A stretch of DNA of 64,000 bases from Thermohalobaculum sp050330995 (GCA_050330995.1 JBHJHI010000033.1:1-64000); one strand, 5' to 3'; counted from the stretch's first letter, positions 54,373 through 63,532 are shown. Numbers and translations: made by a program. Notes: generated by a model from the sequence alone, not told the origin.

Positions 54373-55295
54373 TCACGCGGCGCGCCTTCCTGCGCGCGCT
54401 CGCGGGCCTCGGCCTCGCGGGGGTCGCCACCGGCGCCTACGCCACCGTGGTCTCGCCCGGCCTGCGCCTCAGGGTGCAGCGCTGGACGGTGCGGCCCGCG
54501 GGCTTTCCCGAAGGCCCGCCGCTCCGGATCGCGGTGCTCGCCGACGTCCACGCCGGCCCGCCCTGGATGAGCGTCGAGCGGATCGAGGGCATCGTCGAGG
54601 CGACGAACGCGCTCGCACCCGACCTCGTGGCCCTCCTCGGCGACTACGTCGCCGACCACCCCTTCCGCACCCGTGCCGTCGCTCCGGCGGAGATCGTGCG
54701 CGCCTGCACCGTGCTGGAGGCGCCGATGGGCGTCTTCGCGGTCATGGGCAACCACGACTGGTCGCTCGACCCGGAGGCGCAGCGACAGGGCCACGGCCCG
54801 ACCGCGACACACCGCGCCTTCGTCGCGCACGGCATTCCGCTCCTGTCGAACCAGGCGATGGCGCTCGACCGCCCCGGTGGCGGGCGAGGGGACGGGCGGG
54901 TCTGGATCGCGGGCCTCGACAGCCAGATGGCGCTGACCCCGATGGCGGGCTGGCGCGGCGACTGGGTCGGGCTCGACGACCTCGACGCGACCATGGCGCA
55001 GATCGACGACGACGGTGCCCCGGTGGTGCTGATGGCGCACGAGCCGGACATCTTCCCGCGGGTGCCGTCGCGGGTCTCGGTCACGCTCTCGGGCCACACC
55101 CACGGCGGGCAGGTGCGCCTGTTCGGCTACGCGCCGGTGGTCCCCTCGCACTACGGCAACCGCTACGCCTACGGCCACGTCGAGGAGGGCGGGCGCGATC
55201 TCGTGGTCTCGGGCGGGCTCGGCTGCTCGATCGCCCCCATCCGCCTCGGTGTGCCCCCGGAGATCACGCTGGTGGAACTGCGGGCGCCGGCGTGA
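54369..55295 (+). CDS. Tat-exported metallophosphoesterase
   Basis: A 308-residue calcineurin-like phosphoesterase. A twin-arginine signal (TRRAFLRALAGLGLAGVATGAYA) starts right at GTG 54369, preceded by GGAGGACGGGGC. Metal-binding blocks run in order: LADVHAG (GDxHx-type, Asp-Val-His), LLGDYVAD, MGNHDWS, MAHEPD and SGHTHGGQVR. This is the YkuE/MPPE type facing the periplasm or membrane surface; relatives act on UDP-glucosamine lipids or phosphodiesters, substrate here unknown. Confidence 0.92.
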   Translation: MITRRAFLRALAGLGLAGVATGAYATVVSPGLRLRVQRWTVRPAGFPEGPPLRIAVLADVHAGPPWMSVERIEGIVEATNALAPDLVALLGDYVADHPFRTRAVAPAEIVRACTVLEAPMGVFAVMGNHDWSLDPEAQRQGHGPTATHRAFVAHGIPLLSNQAMALDRPGGGRGDGRVWIAGLDSQMALTPMAGWRGDWVGLDDLDATMAQIDDDGAPVVLMAHEPDIFPRVPSRVSVTLSGHTHGGQVRLFGYAPVVPSHYGNRYAYGHVEEGGRDLVVSGGLGCSIAPIRLGVPPEITLVELRAPA

Positions 55296-55349
55296 GGTTT
55301 GAGGGGCGTGCGCTCCACCGGGACGCGCCCGCCGACCCGAGAGGACGCC

Positions 55350-55907
55350 ATGCCCACCAGATCGTTGTTCGGCCCGCAGTTCCGGCCGAAGAGTTTCGAC
55401 GCCACGCCCGAGCACGAGCGCCTCTACAGCTACTACGAGCGGCTCTACACCTTCGTCGACATGGGCGCGGCCTGGTGCTTCGTGATCGGCTCGGTGATGT
55501 TCTTCTCCGAGGCCTGGGTCACGCCCGGCGTCTGGCTGTTCACGATCGGCTCGCTGCTGTTCGCCGCGCGCCCGACCATCCGGCTCCTGCGAGAGTATCG
55601 CCTCGCCGCGCTGCCGGTGCCGGGCGAGCCCGCGCCGGGGCCGGGGGCGCACGACCGCGCGCTGGAACGGATCAGGGAGGCGGTCTCGGTCGGCGGCGGG
55701 GACGACGACACGCCGCGCGCGCGGCGCGACGGCCGCTGGGACGGCCCGAGCGTCGCCGAGGCCCCGACCGAGCCGCGCCCGCTGAGCCGCGCCGCCCCGC
55801 CGGCCTGGACCCCCGACGGCGACATCGCGCGAGAGGGCGGCCGCACGGAAGGGCGCGACGACAGGCGCACGGGAGCGGATGACGACAAGCGTACGGACGA
55901 CGACTGA
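55350..55907 (+). CDS. YrhK-like two-helix membrane protein with disordered tail
   Basis: A 185-residue protein. Residues about 20-95 resemble the YrhK domain: YYERLYTFVDMGAAWCFVIGSVMFFSEAW, then a second helix VWLFTIGSLLFAARPTIRLLREYRL. The C-terminal 90 residues are low-complexity and rich in Arg, Asp, Gly and Pro (ending DDDKRTDDD), likely disordered and cytoplasmic. Function unknown. Start ATG 55350 with GAGAGGACGCC upstream. Confidence 0.8.
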   Translation: MPTRSLFGPQFRPKSFDATPEHERLYSYYERLYTFVDMGAAWCFVIGSVMFFSEAWVTPGVWLFTIGSLLFAARPTIRLLREYRLAALPVPGEPAPGPGAHDRALERIREAVSVGGGDDDTPRARRDGRWDGPSVAEAPTEPRPLSRAAPPAWTPDGDIAREGGRTEGRDDRRTGADDDKRTDDD

Positions 55908-56803
55908 GCGGCCCGCCGGTCGAGAGGGTCGGGCGTGGCCGGCCCGAGCCCGGTCGCGCCCGAGACCTCGCCTCTCGCCCGGGCCGCCGCAGCGTCACCC
56001 AGCGGCGCCGAGACCCGGCCCGCCCCGTCCGTCGGCCACGCTGCGACCATGACACCTTGGGGCGCGATCCGACCCGACCGGACGGCGCTTCAGGCCCTTG
56101 TTCGGGCGCGCGGTCCCTCCGATCCTCGGGTCGCTCCGGTCGGATCGCGCCGCAGCCGGACTTCCGTCCCCCGCGACGGCGGCATGCCGGTCCCGGCGCT
56201 CCGGGGCCGGAGCGATCCGTTCGCCTCGCCCGCGGGTACGGAGGCGTTCCGCGGCGGCGGCCCCGGGGCGATCGTCCGGCTCGACGACACCGGCTCCCGT
56301 GCCCGACGTCGCGTCGCCCGATCCGATCCGCGACCGCCCGTCGGCGACCGGGCGCGCATCGACGCGGCGCGCGGGGCGCCGCCTCGAGCCAGCGCCTTTG
56401 GCCTACGCCGCCGCGGCGCCCGTGGGCGTCACGCGCCGGGTCGTGCCCCCGGTGCCGTCGGCGACCGGCGGTGTGCCCGAGGGCGGAAAGGCCACGCCGA
56501 CGGGACGGCCCCGGACCACGGCGCGGTCGTCGCCCTCGACCCGGACGCCGGTCGGGGAGGCCTCGTCAGGAGCCGTGGACCGATCGTACTCGAAGGGCAC
56601 GCGCACGACCCTGTCGCCGGTCGGGCCGGCGCGGTTCCGCGCCCTCCGGGCGCGACGAAAGCGTCGCCCGCGGCTGCCTCTGCCTCCGAAACGGCCGTCG
56701 CCAGGCGATTGCCTATTTTCTCCTTCCTGCCGGGCCCGGTATGGTGACAGGACCGCGCCACATCCCGGCGCTACGACCGGCCCCACGACAGGATGAGGTT
56801 CCC
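55908..56803. other. About 900-bp gap with no convincing gene
   Basis: Open frames exist in nearly every frame, as in random 70+% GC DNA, but none shows a ribosome-binding site plus family resemblance. The final 100 bases upstream of the next gene include an AT-richer patch (56700-56740, CGATTGCCTATTTTCTCC) that is the best promoter candidate. Purpose of the gap unknown; a decayed gene or a non-coding RNA cannot be excluded. Confidence 0.4.
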
Positions 56804-58516
56804 ATGACCACCCGCACGCTGACGGCCTCGGCCCTCGCGTTCCTCGCCGCCGCGGCGCCCGCCGCGGCCGAGCGCGCGAGCGACGGGCAGCTCAACATCA
56901 TCTACTGGCAGGCGCCGTCGACGCTGAACCCGTATCTCTCGGGCGGCACCAAGGAGGTCGAATCGGCCTCGCTCATCATCGAGCCCCTGGTGCGCTACGA
57001 CGAGAACGGCGAGTTCGTGCCGCTCCTGGTCGACGAGATCCCGACGCGCGAGAACGGCGGGGTCTCGGAGGACCTGACCTCGATCACCTGGACGCTGAAG
57101 GAGGGCCTCGTCTGGTCCGACGGCTCGCCCGTGACGGCCGAGGACGCGGTGTTCACCTGGGAGTACTGCACCCACCCTGAGGGCGGCTGCGCGCAGCGCT
57201 CCTACTTCGAGGGGGTGGAGAGCGTCGAGGCGGTCGACGAGCGCACGATCCGCGTCACCTTCCGCGAGGCCAAGCCGTTCCCCTACACCGCCTTCGTCGG
57301 CTCCGAGAGCCCGATCCTGCAGAAGGCGCAGTTCCAGGACTGCCTCGGCGCGCGCGCGCCGGAGTGCACCGAGGCCAACTTCGGCCCCATCGGCACCGGC
57401 CCCTTCGTCGTCACCGACTTCCGCCCCAACGACGTGGTGTTCTACGAGGCGAACGAGCAGTACCGCGACCCCGACAAGCCCGCCTTCGCGACCGTGCTGC
57501 TGAAGGGCGGCGGCGACGCCGCCTCGGCGGCGCGCTCGGTGCTCGAGACCGGCGAGTTCGACTACGCCTGGAACCTCCAGATCGAGCCCGAGATCCTCGC
57601 GCGCATGGAGCAGGCCGGGCGCGGCACGGTCGTCACCGCCTTCGCCACCTCGGTCGAGCGTCTGCACCTCAACCAGACCGACCCCGACCCCTCGCTGCCC
57701 GACGACCAGCGCTCGGTCTACATGGACGGCGAGAACGCGCACCCCTTCCTGACCGACCGCGCGGTCGGCCAGGCGCTCTCGATGGCGATCGACCGCCAGC
57801 TGCTCGTCGACGTGGGCTACGGCGCGGCCGGCCAGGTGACCTGCAACGTGCTGCCCGCGCCCGAGGCCTACGCCTCGACCGCCAACGACGCGTGCAAGAC
57901 CCAGGACATCGAGGGCGCGAAGCAGCTCCTCGAGGACGCGGGCTGGACCGAAGGTCCCAACGGCATCCGCCAGAAGGACGGCGTCGAGCTGCGCGTGCTG
58001 TTCCAGACCTCGACCAACTCGGTCCGCCAGGGCACCCAGGCGCTCATCAAGCAGTGGTGGCAGGAACTCGGCGTCGAGACCGAGCTTCGCAACATCGACG
58101 CCAGCGTGTTCTTCGGCGGCGATCCGGCGAGCCCGGACACCTTCCAGAAGTTCTACGCCGACATCGAGATGTACACCAACAACTTCGCGGGCGTGGACCC
58201 GGAGGCCTACATGGCCGACTGGCGCTGCGACGCCATGCCGGGGCCGAGCACGCAGTGGCAGGGGACCAACATCCAGCGCTTCTGCGACCCCGAATACGAC
58301 GCGCTGACCGAGGAGATGGCGCGCACCGCCGACCTGGAGCAGCGCCAGGAGATCGCCAAGCAGATGAACGACATGCTGATGCAGTCCTACACGCTCATCC
58401 CGCTGATCCACCGCGGCAACCCGGCGGCGCATGCCAACACGCTCGGCGGCGTGCGCATGAACGACTGGGACAGCGAGCTGTGGAACATCGCCGACTGGCA
58501 CCGGATCGAGGAATGA
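56804..58516 (+). CDS. Peptide ABC transporter, substrate-binding protein (family 5)
   Basis: A 570-residue periplasmic binding protein with Sec signal (TLTASALAFLAAAAPAAAERA). Family-5 marks include LNIIYWQAPSTLNPYLSGGTKEVESASLIIEPL near the N-terminus and SITWTLKEGLVWSDGSPVTAEDAVFTWEYC (residues about 90-120). Late in the protein ANTLGGVRMNDWDSELWNIADW. First gene of the second peptide importer; ligand unknown. Unlike the importer at 23.8 kb, it uses Sec rather than Tat. Start ATG 56804 follows GGATGAGGTTCCC. Confidence 0.93.
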   Translation: MTTRTLTASALAFLAAAAPAAAERASDGQLNIIYWQAPSTLNPYLSGGTKEVESASLIIEPLVRYDENGEFVPLLVDEIPTRENGGVSEDLTSITWTLKEGLVWSDGSPVTAEDAVFTWEYCTHPEGGCAQRSYFEGVESVEAVDERTIRVTFREAKPFPYTAFVGSESPILQKAQFQDCLGARAPECTEANFGPIGTGPFVVTDFRPNDVVFYEANEQYRDPDKPAFATVLLKGGGDAASAARSVLETGEFDYAWNLQIEPEILARMEQAGRGTVVTAFATSVERLHLNQTDPDPSLPDDQRSVYMDGENAHPFLTDRAVGQALSMAIDRQLLVDVGYGAAGQVTCNVLPAPEAYASTANDACKTQDIEGAKQLLEDAGWTEGPNGIRQKDGVELRVLFQTSTNSVRQGTQALIKQWWQELGVETELRNIDASVFFGGDPASPDTFQKFYADIEMYTNNFAGVDPEAYMADWRCDAMPGPSTQWQGTNIQRFCDPEYDALTEEMARTADLEQRQEIAKQMNDMLMQSYTLIPLIHRGNPAAHANTLGGVRMNDWDSELWNIADWHRIEE

Positions 58517-58591
58517 CGCGCCCGCGCCCCGAGCGATGACCCCCACGACCGCCGCCCCCTCGCGGGGCGGCCCGCCGCGCGGGAGGACGCG

Positions 58592-59602
58592 ATGCTGACC
58601 TACGCGCTGCGCCGGCTGATGATCGCGGTCCCGACGCTCCTGTTCATCAGCTTCGTGATCTTCGCGATCCTCGACCTCGCGCCCTCGGACCCGACGGCGA
58701 GCCTGCCGATGACGATCCCGCCCGACGTGCGCGCGCAGATCCGCGAGTCGCTCGGGCTCGGCGAGCCGTTCCACATCCGCTACCTCAAGTGGTGCCAGCA
58801 GTTCTTCGTCAACGAGCCGCTCAACCTGTTCGAGCAGTGGACCGGCTGGACCCTCGGCGACGGCGAGCGCACCCGCATCCTGTCGTGGTCGACCCGCTCG
58901 CCGGTGGTGGACCTGATCGTCGCGCGCCTGCCGCAGACGCTCTGGGTCGTCGGCATGTCCTACGTGATCGGCATCATGATCGCGATCCCGATCGGCGTGA
59001 TCTCGGCCTACAAGCAGTATTCCTGGTTCGACCAGTTCGGCACGCTGTTCGCCATGGCCGGGTTCTCGGTGCCGACCTTCTTCACCGGGCTCGTGTTCAT
59101 CATCGTGTTCGCGGTCAACCTGCAATGGCTGCCCTCGGTCTACGACACGACGCACCAGGTGACGGACTGGGACAGCTTCGTGTTCCAGGTGAAGCAGATG
59201 ATCATGCCGACGATGGTGCTGGCACTGTTCAACGCCTCGCAGATCAGCCGCTTCATGCGCGCGAGCGTGCTCGACAACCTCAACCAGGACTACGTGCGCA
59301 CCGCCCGCGCCAAGGGCCTGCGCGAGAAATGGGTGCTGCTCGTCCACGTGCTCCGCAACAGCCTGATCCCGGTGGTGACCGTGATCGCGCTCGGCGTGCC
59401 GACGGTGTTCGGCGGCGCGATCATCACCGAGCAGATCTTCCGGGTGAACGGGCTCGGCCAGCTCCTGATCGTCGCCATCCAGTCGGCCGACATGCCGCTC
59501 GTGCAGACGCTGACCTTCCTGTTCGCGATCCTGATCGTGCTGTTCAACCTGATCGCCGATCTGCTCTACGGCGTGCTCGACCCGAGGATCCGCTATGATT
59601 GA
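58592..59602 (+). CDS. Peptide ABC transporter permease (DppB-like)
   Basis: A 336-residue inner-membrane permease: first helix AVPTLLFISFVIFAILDLAPSDP, the large first periplasmic loop, FTGLVFIIVFAVNLQWLPSVYD, the EAA loop DYVRTARAKGLREKWVLLVHVLRNSLIPV (residues about 232-260) and the closing LLYGVLDPRIRYD. Start ATG 58592 follows GGGAGGACGCG, a strong ribosome-binding site. It lies 75 bases after the binding-protein gene. Confidence 0.95.
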   Translation: MLTYALRRLMIAVPTLLFISFVIFAILDLAPSDPTASLPMTIPPDVRAQIRESLGLGEPFHIRYLKWCQQFFVNEPLNLFEQWTGWTLGDGERTRILSWSTRSPVVDLIVARLPQTLWVVGMSYVIGIMIAIPIGVISAYKQYSWFDQFGTLFAMAGFSVPTFFTGLVFIIVFAVNLQWLPSVYDTTHQVTDWDSFVFQVKQMIMPTMVLALFNASQISRFMRASVLDNLNQDYVRTARAKGLREKWVLLVHVLRNSLIPVVTVIALGVPTVFGGAIITEQIFRVNGLGQLLIVAIQSADMPLVQTLTFLFAILIVLFNLIADLLYGVLDPRIRYD

Positions 59603-59677
59603 CGCGCGGCGAGAGCGCGGGATGGCCGACGCGCGGCGAGGGGCGCACGATAGGCGACGCGCGGCGAGGGGCGCACG
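59595..59677 (+). repeat. 28-bp tandem repeat carrying ribosome-binding sites between permease genes
   Basis: Three adjoining units, 59595-59621 (27 bases, diverged), 59622-59649 and 59650-59677 (near-identical), share the core GACGCGCGGCGAGGGGCGCACG. The first overlaps the end of the DppB-like gene and the array ends exactly at the ATG of the DppC-like gene, whose own first bases continue the pattern. The middle unit begins with ATG and reads a 19-residue frame (59622-59681) whose stop overlaps the next start as ATGA, so a small coupled leader is possible. Confidence 0.85.
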
Positions 59678-60616
59678 ATGACCGACGCGAGCATCGAGCC
59701 GGCGACGGCCGAGCACGGCGCGCCGATGACGGGGCGCCGTCACCGCTCGCTCTGGGGCGACGTCGCGCGGCAGTTCGTGATGCACAAGGGCGCGATGGCC
59801 GGCACGGTGGTGCTCGCGGTGATCGTGCTCGGCTGCTTCCTCGGGCCCTACGTCCACACCGTCGATCCCCAGCGCCTCGATCCCCGGATCGGCAACGCCG
59901 GCATGAGCTGGGCGCACCCGTTCGGCACCGACAACCTCGGGCGCGACATGCTGGCCCAGGTGATGGCCGGCGGGCAGGTCTCGCTCGCCGTCGGCATCGC
60001 GGCGATGGCGCTCAGCCTCGTGCTCGGCACCGCGGTCGGTGTGCTCGCGGGCTTCTTCCGCCGCCTCGACGGCGCGCTGATGCGGCTCACCGACCTGTTC
60101 CTGGCGCTGCCGCTCCTGCCGCTCCTGCTCGTCATCATCCTGCTGTTCCGCGACTCTTTGCGCGCGGCCTTCGGGCCGGAGGCGGGGGTGTTCCTGCTGA
60201 TCGTGTTCGTGATCGGCATCACGTCCTGGATGCAGACGGCGCGGATCGTGCGCGGCGACGTGCTGGGGCTCCGCGAGCGCGAGTTCGTGCTCGCCGCGCG
60301 CTCGATCGGCACGCCGGGGCGGCGGATCATCGGACGCCACGTCCTGCCGAACGTGCTGTCGCCGATCATGGTCTCGGCCACCATCGGCGTCGCCAACGCG
60401 ATCATCACCGAGAGCGCGCTGTCCTTCCTCGGCCTCGGCTTCCCGCCGGACTTCCCGACCTGGGGGCGACTGTTGTTCGACGGCAAGGACTTCATGACGA
60501 TCAACCCCGCGCGGGTGATCTGGCCGGGCGTGGCGATCTCGCTGACGGTGCTCTCGGTCAACTTCATCGGCGACGGCCTGCGCGACGCGCTCGACCCGCG
60601 GCTCAGGGGGCGCTGA
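59678..60616 (+). CDS. Peptide ABC transporter permease (DppC-like)
   Basis: A 312-residue permease of usual length, in contrast to the extended one at 26.6 kb. It shows FGTDNLGRDMLAQVMAGGQVSLAVG (residues about 86-110), LADLFLALPLLPLLL-type helix near 145, EAA loop EFVLAARSIGTPGRRIIGRHVLPNVLSPIM and the closing ESALSFLGLGFPPDFPTWGRLL. The ribosome-binding site lies inside a tandem repeat that immediately precedes ATG 59678. Confidence 0.95.
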   Translation: MTDASIEPATAEHGAPMTGRRHRSLWGDVARQFVMHKGAMAGTVVLAVIVLGCFLGPYVHTVDPQRLDPRIGNAGMSWAHPFGTDNLGRDMLAQVMAGGQVSLAVGIAAMALSLVLGTAVGVLAGFFRRLDGALMRLTDLFLALPLLPLLLVIILLFRDSLRAAFGPEAGVFLLIVFVIGITSWMQTARIVRGDVLGLREREFVLAARSIGTPGRRIIGRHVLPNVLSPIMVSATIGVANAIITESALSFLGLGFPPDFPTWGRLLFDGKDFMTINPARVIWPGVAISLTVLSVNFIGDGLRDALDPRLRGR

Positions 60617-60636
60617 GCCCCTTCCCCGCCCAGCTT

Positions 60637-61629
60637 CTACGCCGCGAAGTGGCAGGCGACGCGGCGGCCGTCGGGGAGGTCGCGAAAGGCCGGCGTCTCG
60701 GCGGCGCAACGGTCCTCGGCGACCGGGCAGCGGGTGCGGAAGCGGCAGCCCGAGGGCGGGTCGGCCGGGCTCGGCACGTCGCCCTCCAGGATGATCCGGC
60801 GCCGCGCGCGCTCGCGAGCCGGATCGGGCAGGGGCGCGGCCGAGAGAAGGGCCTGGGTGTAGGGGTGCTTGGGGCTCTCGTAGAGCGCCTCGCGCTCGGC
60901 CATCTCCACGATCGTGCCGAGATACATCACCGCGACGCGGTCGGCGATGTGGCGGACCATGCCGAGGTCGTGGCTGATGAACAGGTAGGTGAGCCCGAGC
61001 CGCATCTGCAGGTCTTCGAGCAGGTTCACCACCTGCGCCTGGATCGAGACGTCGAGCGCCGCGATCGGCTCGTCGCAGACCACGAGCGAGGGCTCGAGCG
61101 CGAGCGCGCGGGCGATGCCGATGCGCTGGCGCTGCCCGCCCGAGAACTCGTGCGGGTAGCGGTCGGTGAAGGAGGGGTCGAGCCCGACCGCGTCGAGCAG
61201 TTCCTCCACCCGCCGCCGGCGCTCGCGCGCGGTGCCGCGGCCGTGCTCGACCAGCGGCTCGGCGACGATCGAGCCGACCGTCATGCGCGGGTTCAGGCAG
61301 GCCTGCGGGTCCTGGAAGATCATCTGCATGCGCGGGCGCAGCCGGCGCAACGCCGCGGGCGCCCGGCCGGCGATGTCGCGGCCCTCGAACTCGATGCGCC
61401 CCGCCGTCGGCTCCTCCAGGCGCAGCACCGCGCGCGCGGTGGTGGACTTGCCGCAGCCCGACTCGCCGACGATGCCGCGCGTCTCGCCGCGCCTGAGATC
61501 GAAGGCGATGCCGTCGACCGCGCGGACGCTGCCGACGCGCCGACGCAGGAGTCCCGCGTGGACGGGGAAGTGGACGGCGAGACCCTCGACGCGAAGGAGC
61601 GTCTCGGCCCGGGCGTCGAGCGCGCTCAT
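60637..61629 (-). CDS. Peptide ABC transporter ATPase (DppF-like)
   Basis: A 330-residue ATPase with Walker A GESGCGKST (residues about 53-61), signature FSGGQRQRIGIAR, Walker B LVVCDEPIAALDVS, intact switch LFISHDLGMV, and the C-terminal oligopeptide-ATPase extension (GCRFRTRCPVAEDRC). Translation is coupled: its ATG overlaps the stop of the upstream ATPase gene by 4 bases. It faces the permease genes, ending 20 bases from the DppC-like gene. Confidence 0.95.
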   Translation of the reverse strand: MSALDARAETLLRVEGLAVHFPVHAGLLRRRVGSVRAVDGIAFDLRRGETRGIVGESGCGKSTTARAVLRLEEPTAGRIEFEGRDIAGRAPAALRRLRPRMQMIFQDPQACLNPRMTVGSIVAEPLVEHGRGTARERRRRVEELLDAVGLDPSFTDRYPHEFSGGQRQRIGIARALALEPSLVVCDEPIAALDVSIQAQVVNLLEDLQMRLGLTYLFISHDLGMVRHIADRVAVMYLGTIVEMAEREALYESPKHPYTQALLSAAPLPDPARERARRRIILEGDVPSPADPPSGCRFRTRCPVAEDRCAAETPAFRDLPDGRRVACHFAA

Positions 61630-62687
61630 GCCGGACGCTCCCCGGCCGCGGGCGCCGCGGCTGCCGCCGCCTCGGGCTCGGCGAGCCAGCAGGCGGCGCG
61701 GTGGCCCGGGCCGACCTCGAAGGCCGGCGGCAGCGCCCGGCGGCAGCGCTCGTGCGCCTGCGGACAGCGCGGCGCGAACGGGCAGGCCTCGGGCGGCGCG
61801 CCGAGCAGCGGCGGCTGGCCCGGAATGGTCGCGAGCCGATCGCGCCGGGTGCCGTGGCCGGGCAGCGTCGCGAGCAGCGCCTGCGTGTAGGGATGGCGCG
61901 GGCGCGCGAACAGCGTCTCGACCGGCGCTGCTTCGGCGACCATCCCTGCGTACATCACGATCACCCGGTCGGCGATGCCGGCGACGACGCCGAGGTCGTG
62001 GGTGATCCAGATCACGCCCGCGCCGAGGCGGGCGCGCAGATCGCGCACCAGCTCCAGGATCTGCGCCTGGATGGTGACGTCGAGCGCGGTGGTCGGCTCG
62101 TCGGCGATCAGCAGCTCCGGGTCGCAGGCGAGCGCCATGGCGATCATCGCCCGCTGGCGCATGCCGCCCGAGAACTGGTGGGGATAGGCCGAGAGCCGCG
62201 CCTCGGGTGCCGGGATGCCGACGAGGCGCAGCATGTCGGCCGCGCGCGCCCGCGCCGCGCGCTTCGAGAGCCCGAGGTGCAGCCGGATCGCCTCGACGAG
62301 CTGGAAGCCGATGGTGAAGACCGGGTTCAGCGAGGTCATCGGGTCCTGGAACACGTAGCCGATCCGCCCGCCGCGAAGCGCGCGCAGCCCGGCCTCGTCC
62401 ATCGTGGTCAGCTCCCGGCCGTCGAAGCGGATCGAGCCGCCGGTGCGCTCGGCCGGCGGGCTCGGCAGGAGACCGAGCAGCGACATCGCCGTCACCGACT
62501 TGCCAGAGCCCGACTCGCCGACGATGCCGAGAAGCTCGCCACGTCGGACCTCGAAGCCGACGCCGTTGACCGCGTGCAGCCGCCCGCGCCGAAGCGCGAA
62601 GTCGATCCTGAGGTCGCGCACGTCGAGGAGCGGCGCCGCGCCGGCCACGGCGTCGCCGCGTGGTCCGGCATCGGTCGCCGCGCTCAC
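61626..62687 (-). CDS. Peptide ABC transporter ATPase (DppD-like)
   Basis: A 353-residue ATPase: Walker A GESGSGKSVT (near residue 55), DPMTSLNPVFTIG Q-loop region, signature FSGGMRQRAMIAMA, Walker B LLIADEPTTALDVT, switch IWITHDLGVVAGIAD, and the C-terminal CPFAPRCPQAHERC extension. Start GTG 62687 overlaps the stop of a 24-codon leader frame (GTGA). Paired with the DppF-like gene, it should energise the permeases encoded on the opposite strand. Confidence 0.95.
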   Translation of the reverse strand: MSAATDAGPRGDAVAGAAPLLDVRDLRIDFALRRGRLHAVNGVGFEVRRGELLGIVGESGSGKSVTAMSLLGLLPSPPAERTGGSIRFDGRELTTMDEAGLRALRGGRIGYVFQDPMTSLNPVFTIGFQLVEAIRLHLGLSKRAARARAADMLRLVGIPAPEARLSAYPHQFSGGMRQRAMIAMALACDPELLIADEPTTALDVTIQAQILELVRDLRARLGAGVIWITHDLGVVAGIADRVIVMYAGMVAEAAPVETLFARPRHPYTQALLATLPGHGTRRDRLATIPGQPPLLGAPPEACPFAPRCPQAHERCRRALPPAFEVGPGHRAACWLAEPEAAAAAAPAAGERPA

Positions 62688-62758
62688 GGCGCGCCCGTCG
62701 CGTCGGCTAGGGGCTCGGCGGCGAAGGCGAGGCCCGGGAGACGGACGGCGAGGGTCAT
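62684..62758 (-). CDS. Possible 24-residue leader ORF upstream of DppD-like gene
   Basis: ATG 62758 is preceded by GGGAGAGGATC, the only good ribosome-binding site in front of the ATPase operon, and the 24-codon frame (MTLAVRLPGLAFAAEPLADA...) ends in a TGA overlapping the GTG of the DppD-like gene. Either a coupling leader or a marker that the true translation start involves this upstream site. Confidence 0.45.
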   Translation of the reverse strand: MTLAVRLPGLAFAAEPLADATGAP

Positions 62759-63316
62759 GATCCTCTCCCGTCCGGCGTCGCGCCTCGGCGCGCTGACGCC
62801 GACCGGCGGGTGCCGGATCAACCGGCGCGGCCGGGTGCCCGGCGAGCGCGAGCCTCGCGGCGCTTCCCCTGCCGCCTGAATGGACATCGCCCCGGTCCTC
62901 GCCCGCCGCTTATGCAGATCGCCTGCGCCGACGCCCGGGCGGCGCCCGGTTCCAGCATACGATCCGGCTGCTCTCGGCCCGTCAAGGGGCGGCGCGGGCG
63001 CTCCCGCCCGAAGCCTCGCACCGGGCTCGACGTCATCGCGGGCTGCACGCCGTCCGGCTACGTCGCCTTCCGCGCCATCGACGCCTGCGCTCCCGGCATC
63101 CCGGCGCGCTCGCTGGAGGCGAGCCCGTTCCTCCCATACCCCCCGCAGGCCACCGTGGGGCGACCGTTCGCGCCGGCGTCAAGGTTCTCCGGGGTCCGTT
63201 CGCGATCGTCTCGCTCCCCCTAGCGGTGAGCTGCCGACGCGTGGTCTCGAACGTGGCGGCCGGCTGATCAACGGCGCGCCCGGCGTCGTCACCGAGCGCA
63301 TCGACGGCTGCTTGCC
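62759..63316. other. Intergenic, no intact gene
   Basis: About 560 bases. A plus-strand open frame (62810-63223) has no ribosome-binding site and no family resemblance. No hairpin or repeat recognised. Together with the following fragment it looks like eroded sequence. Confidence 0.4.
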
Positions 63317-63532
63317 GTGCCGATCGTGCTGGTCGCAGGCGTGCTGTTCGGCCCCGTCGAGCTGCTCCCGACCGCCTTCCCGAGCCGGGCCGCAGGGCAG
63401 ACCGTCGGCTTCGCCATCCTCATGGTCCTGCTGCGTCCGCAGGGGATCATGGGCCGGAGGCGCCTTGCGCGAGCGATCGGCCGACGGTGGAGGGGCTCGC
63501 CAAAGCGCTCCGGCGACCTCGCCGCCGTCTGA
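63317..63532 (+). pseudogene. Remnant resembling C-terminus of a LivH-type permease
   Basis: A 71-codon frame reading IVLVAGVLFGPVELL followed by GQTVGFAILMVLLRPQGIMGRR, which matches the last helices and the LLxRPQGLxG ending of branched-chain amino acid permeases (LivH/BPD_transp_2 family). The rest of such a gene (about 220 residues) is absent upstream, where no continuous frame exists, and there are no neighbouring Liv genes. It is therefore best read as a broken leftover. Confidence 0.5.

Noticed and set aside
56771..60709. Minus-strand frame of about 1312 codons across three transporter genes
   Set aside because: Spans several confidently coding plus-strand genes and their gaps; composition is typical antisense.
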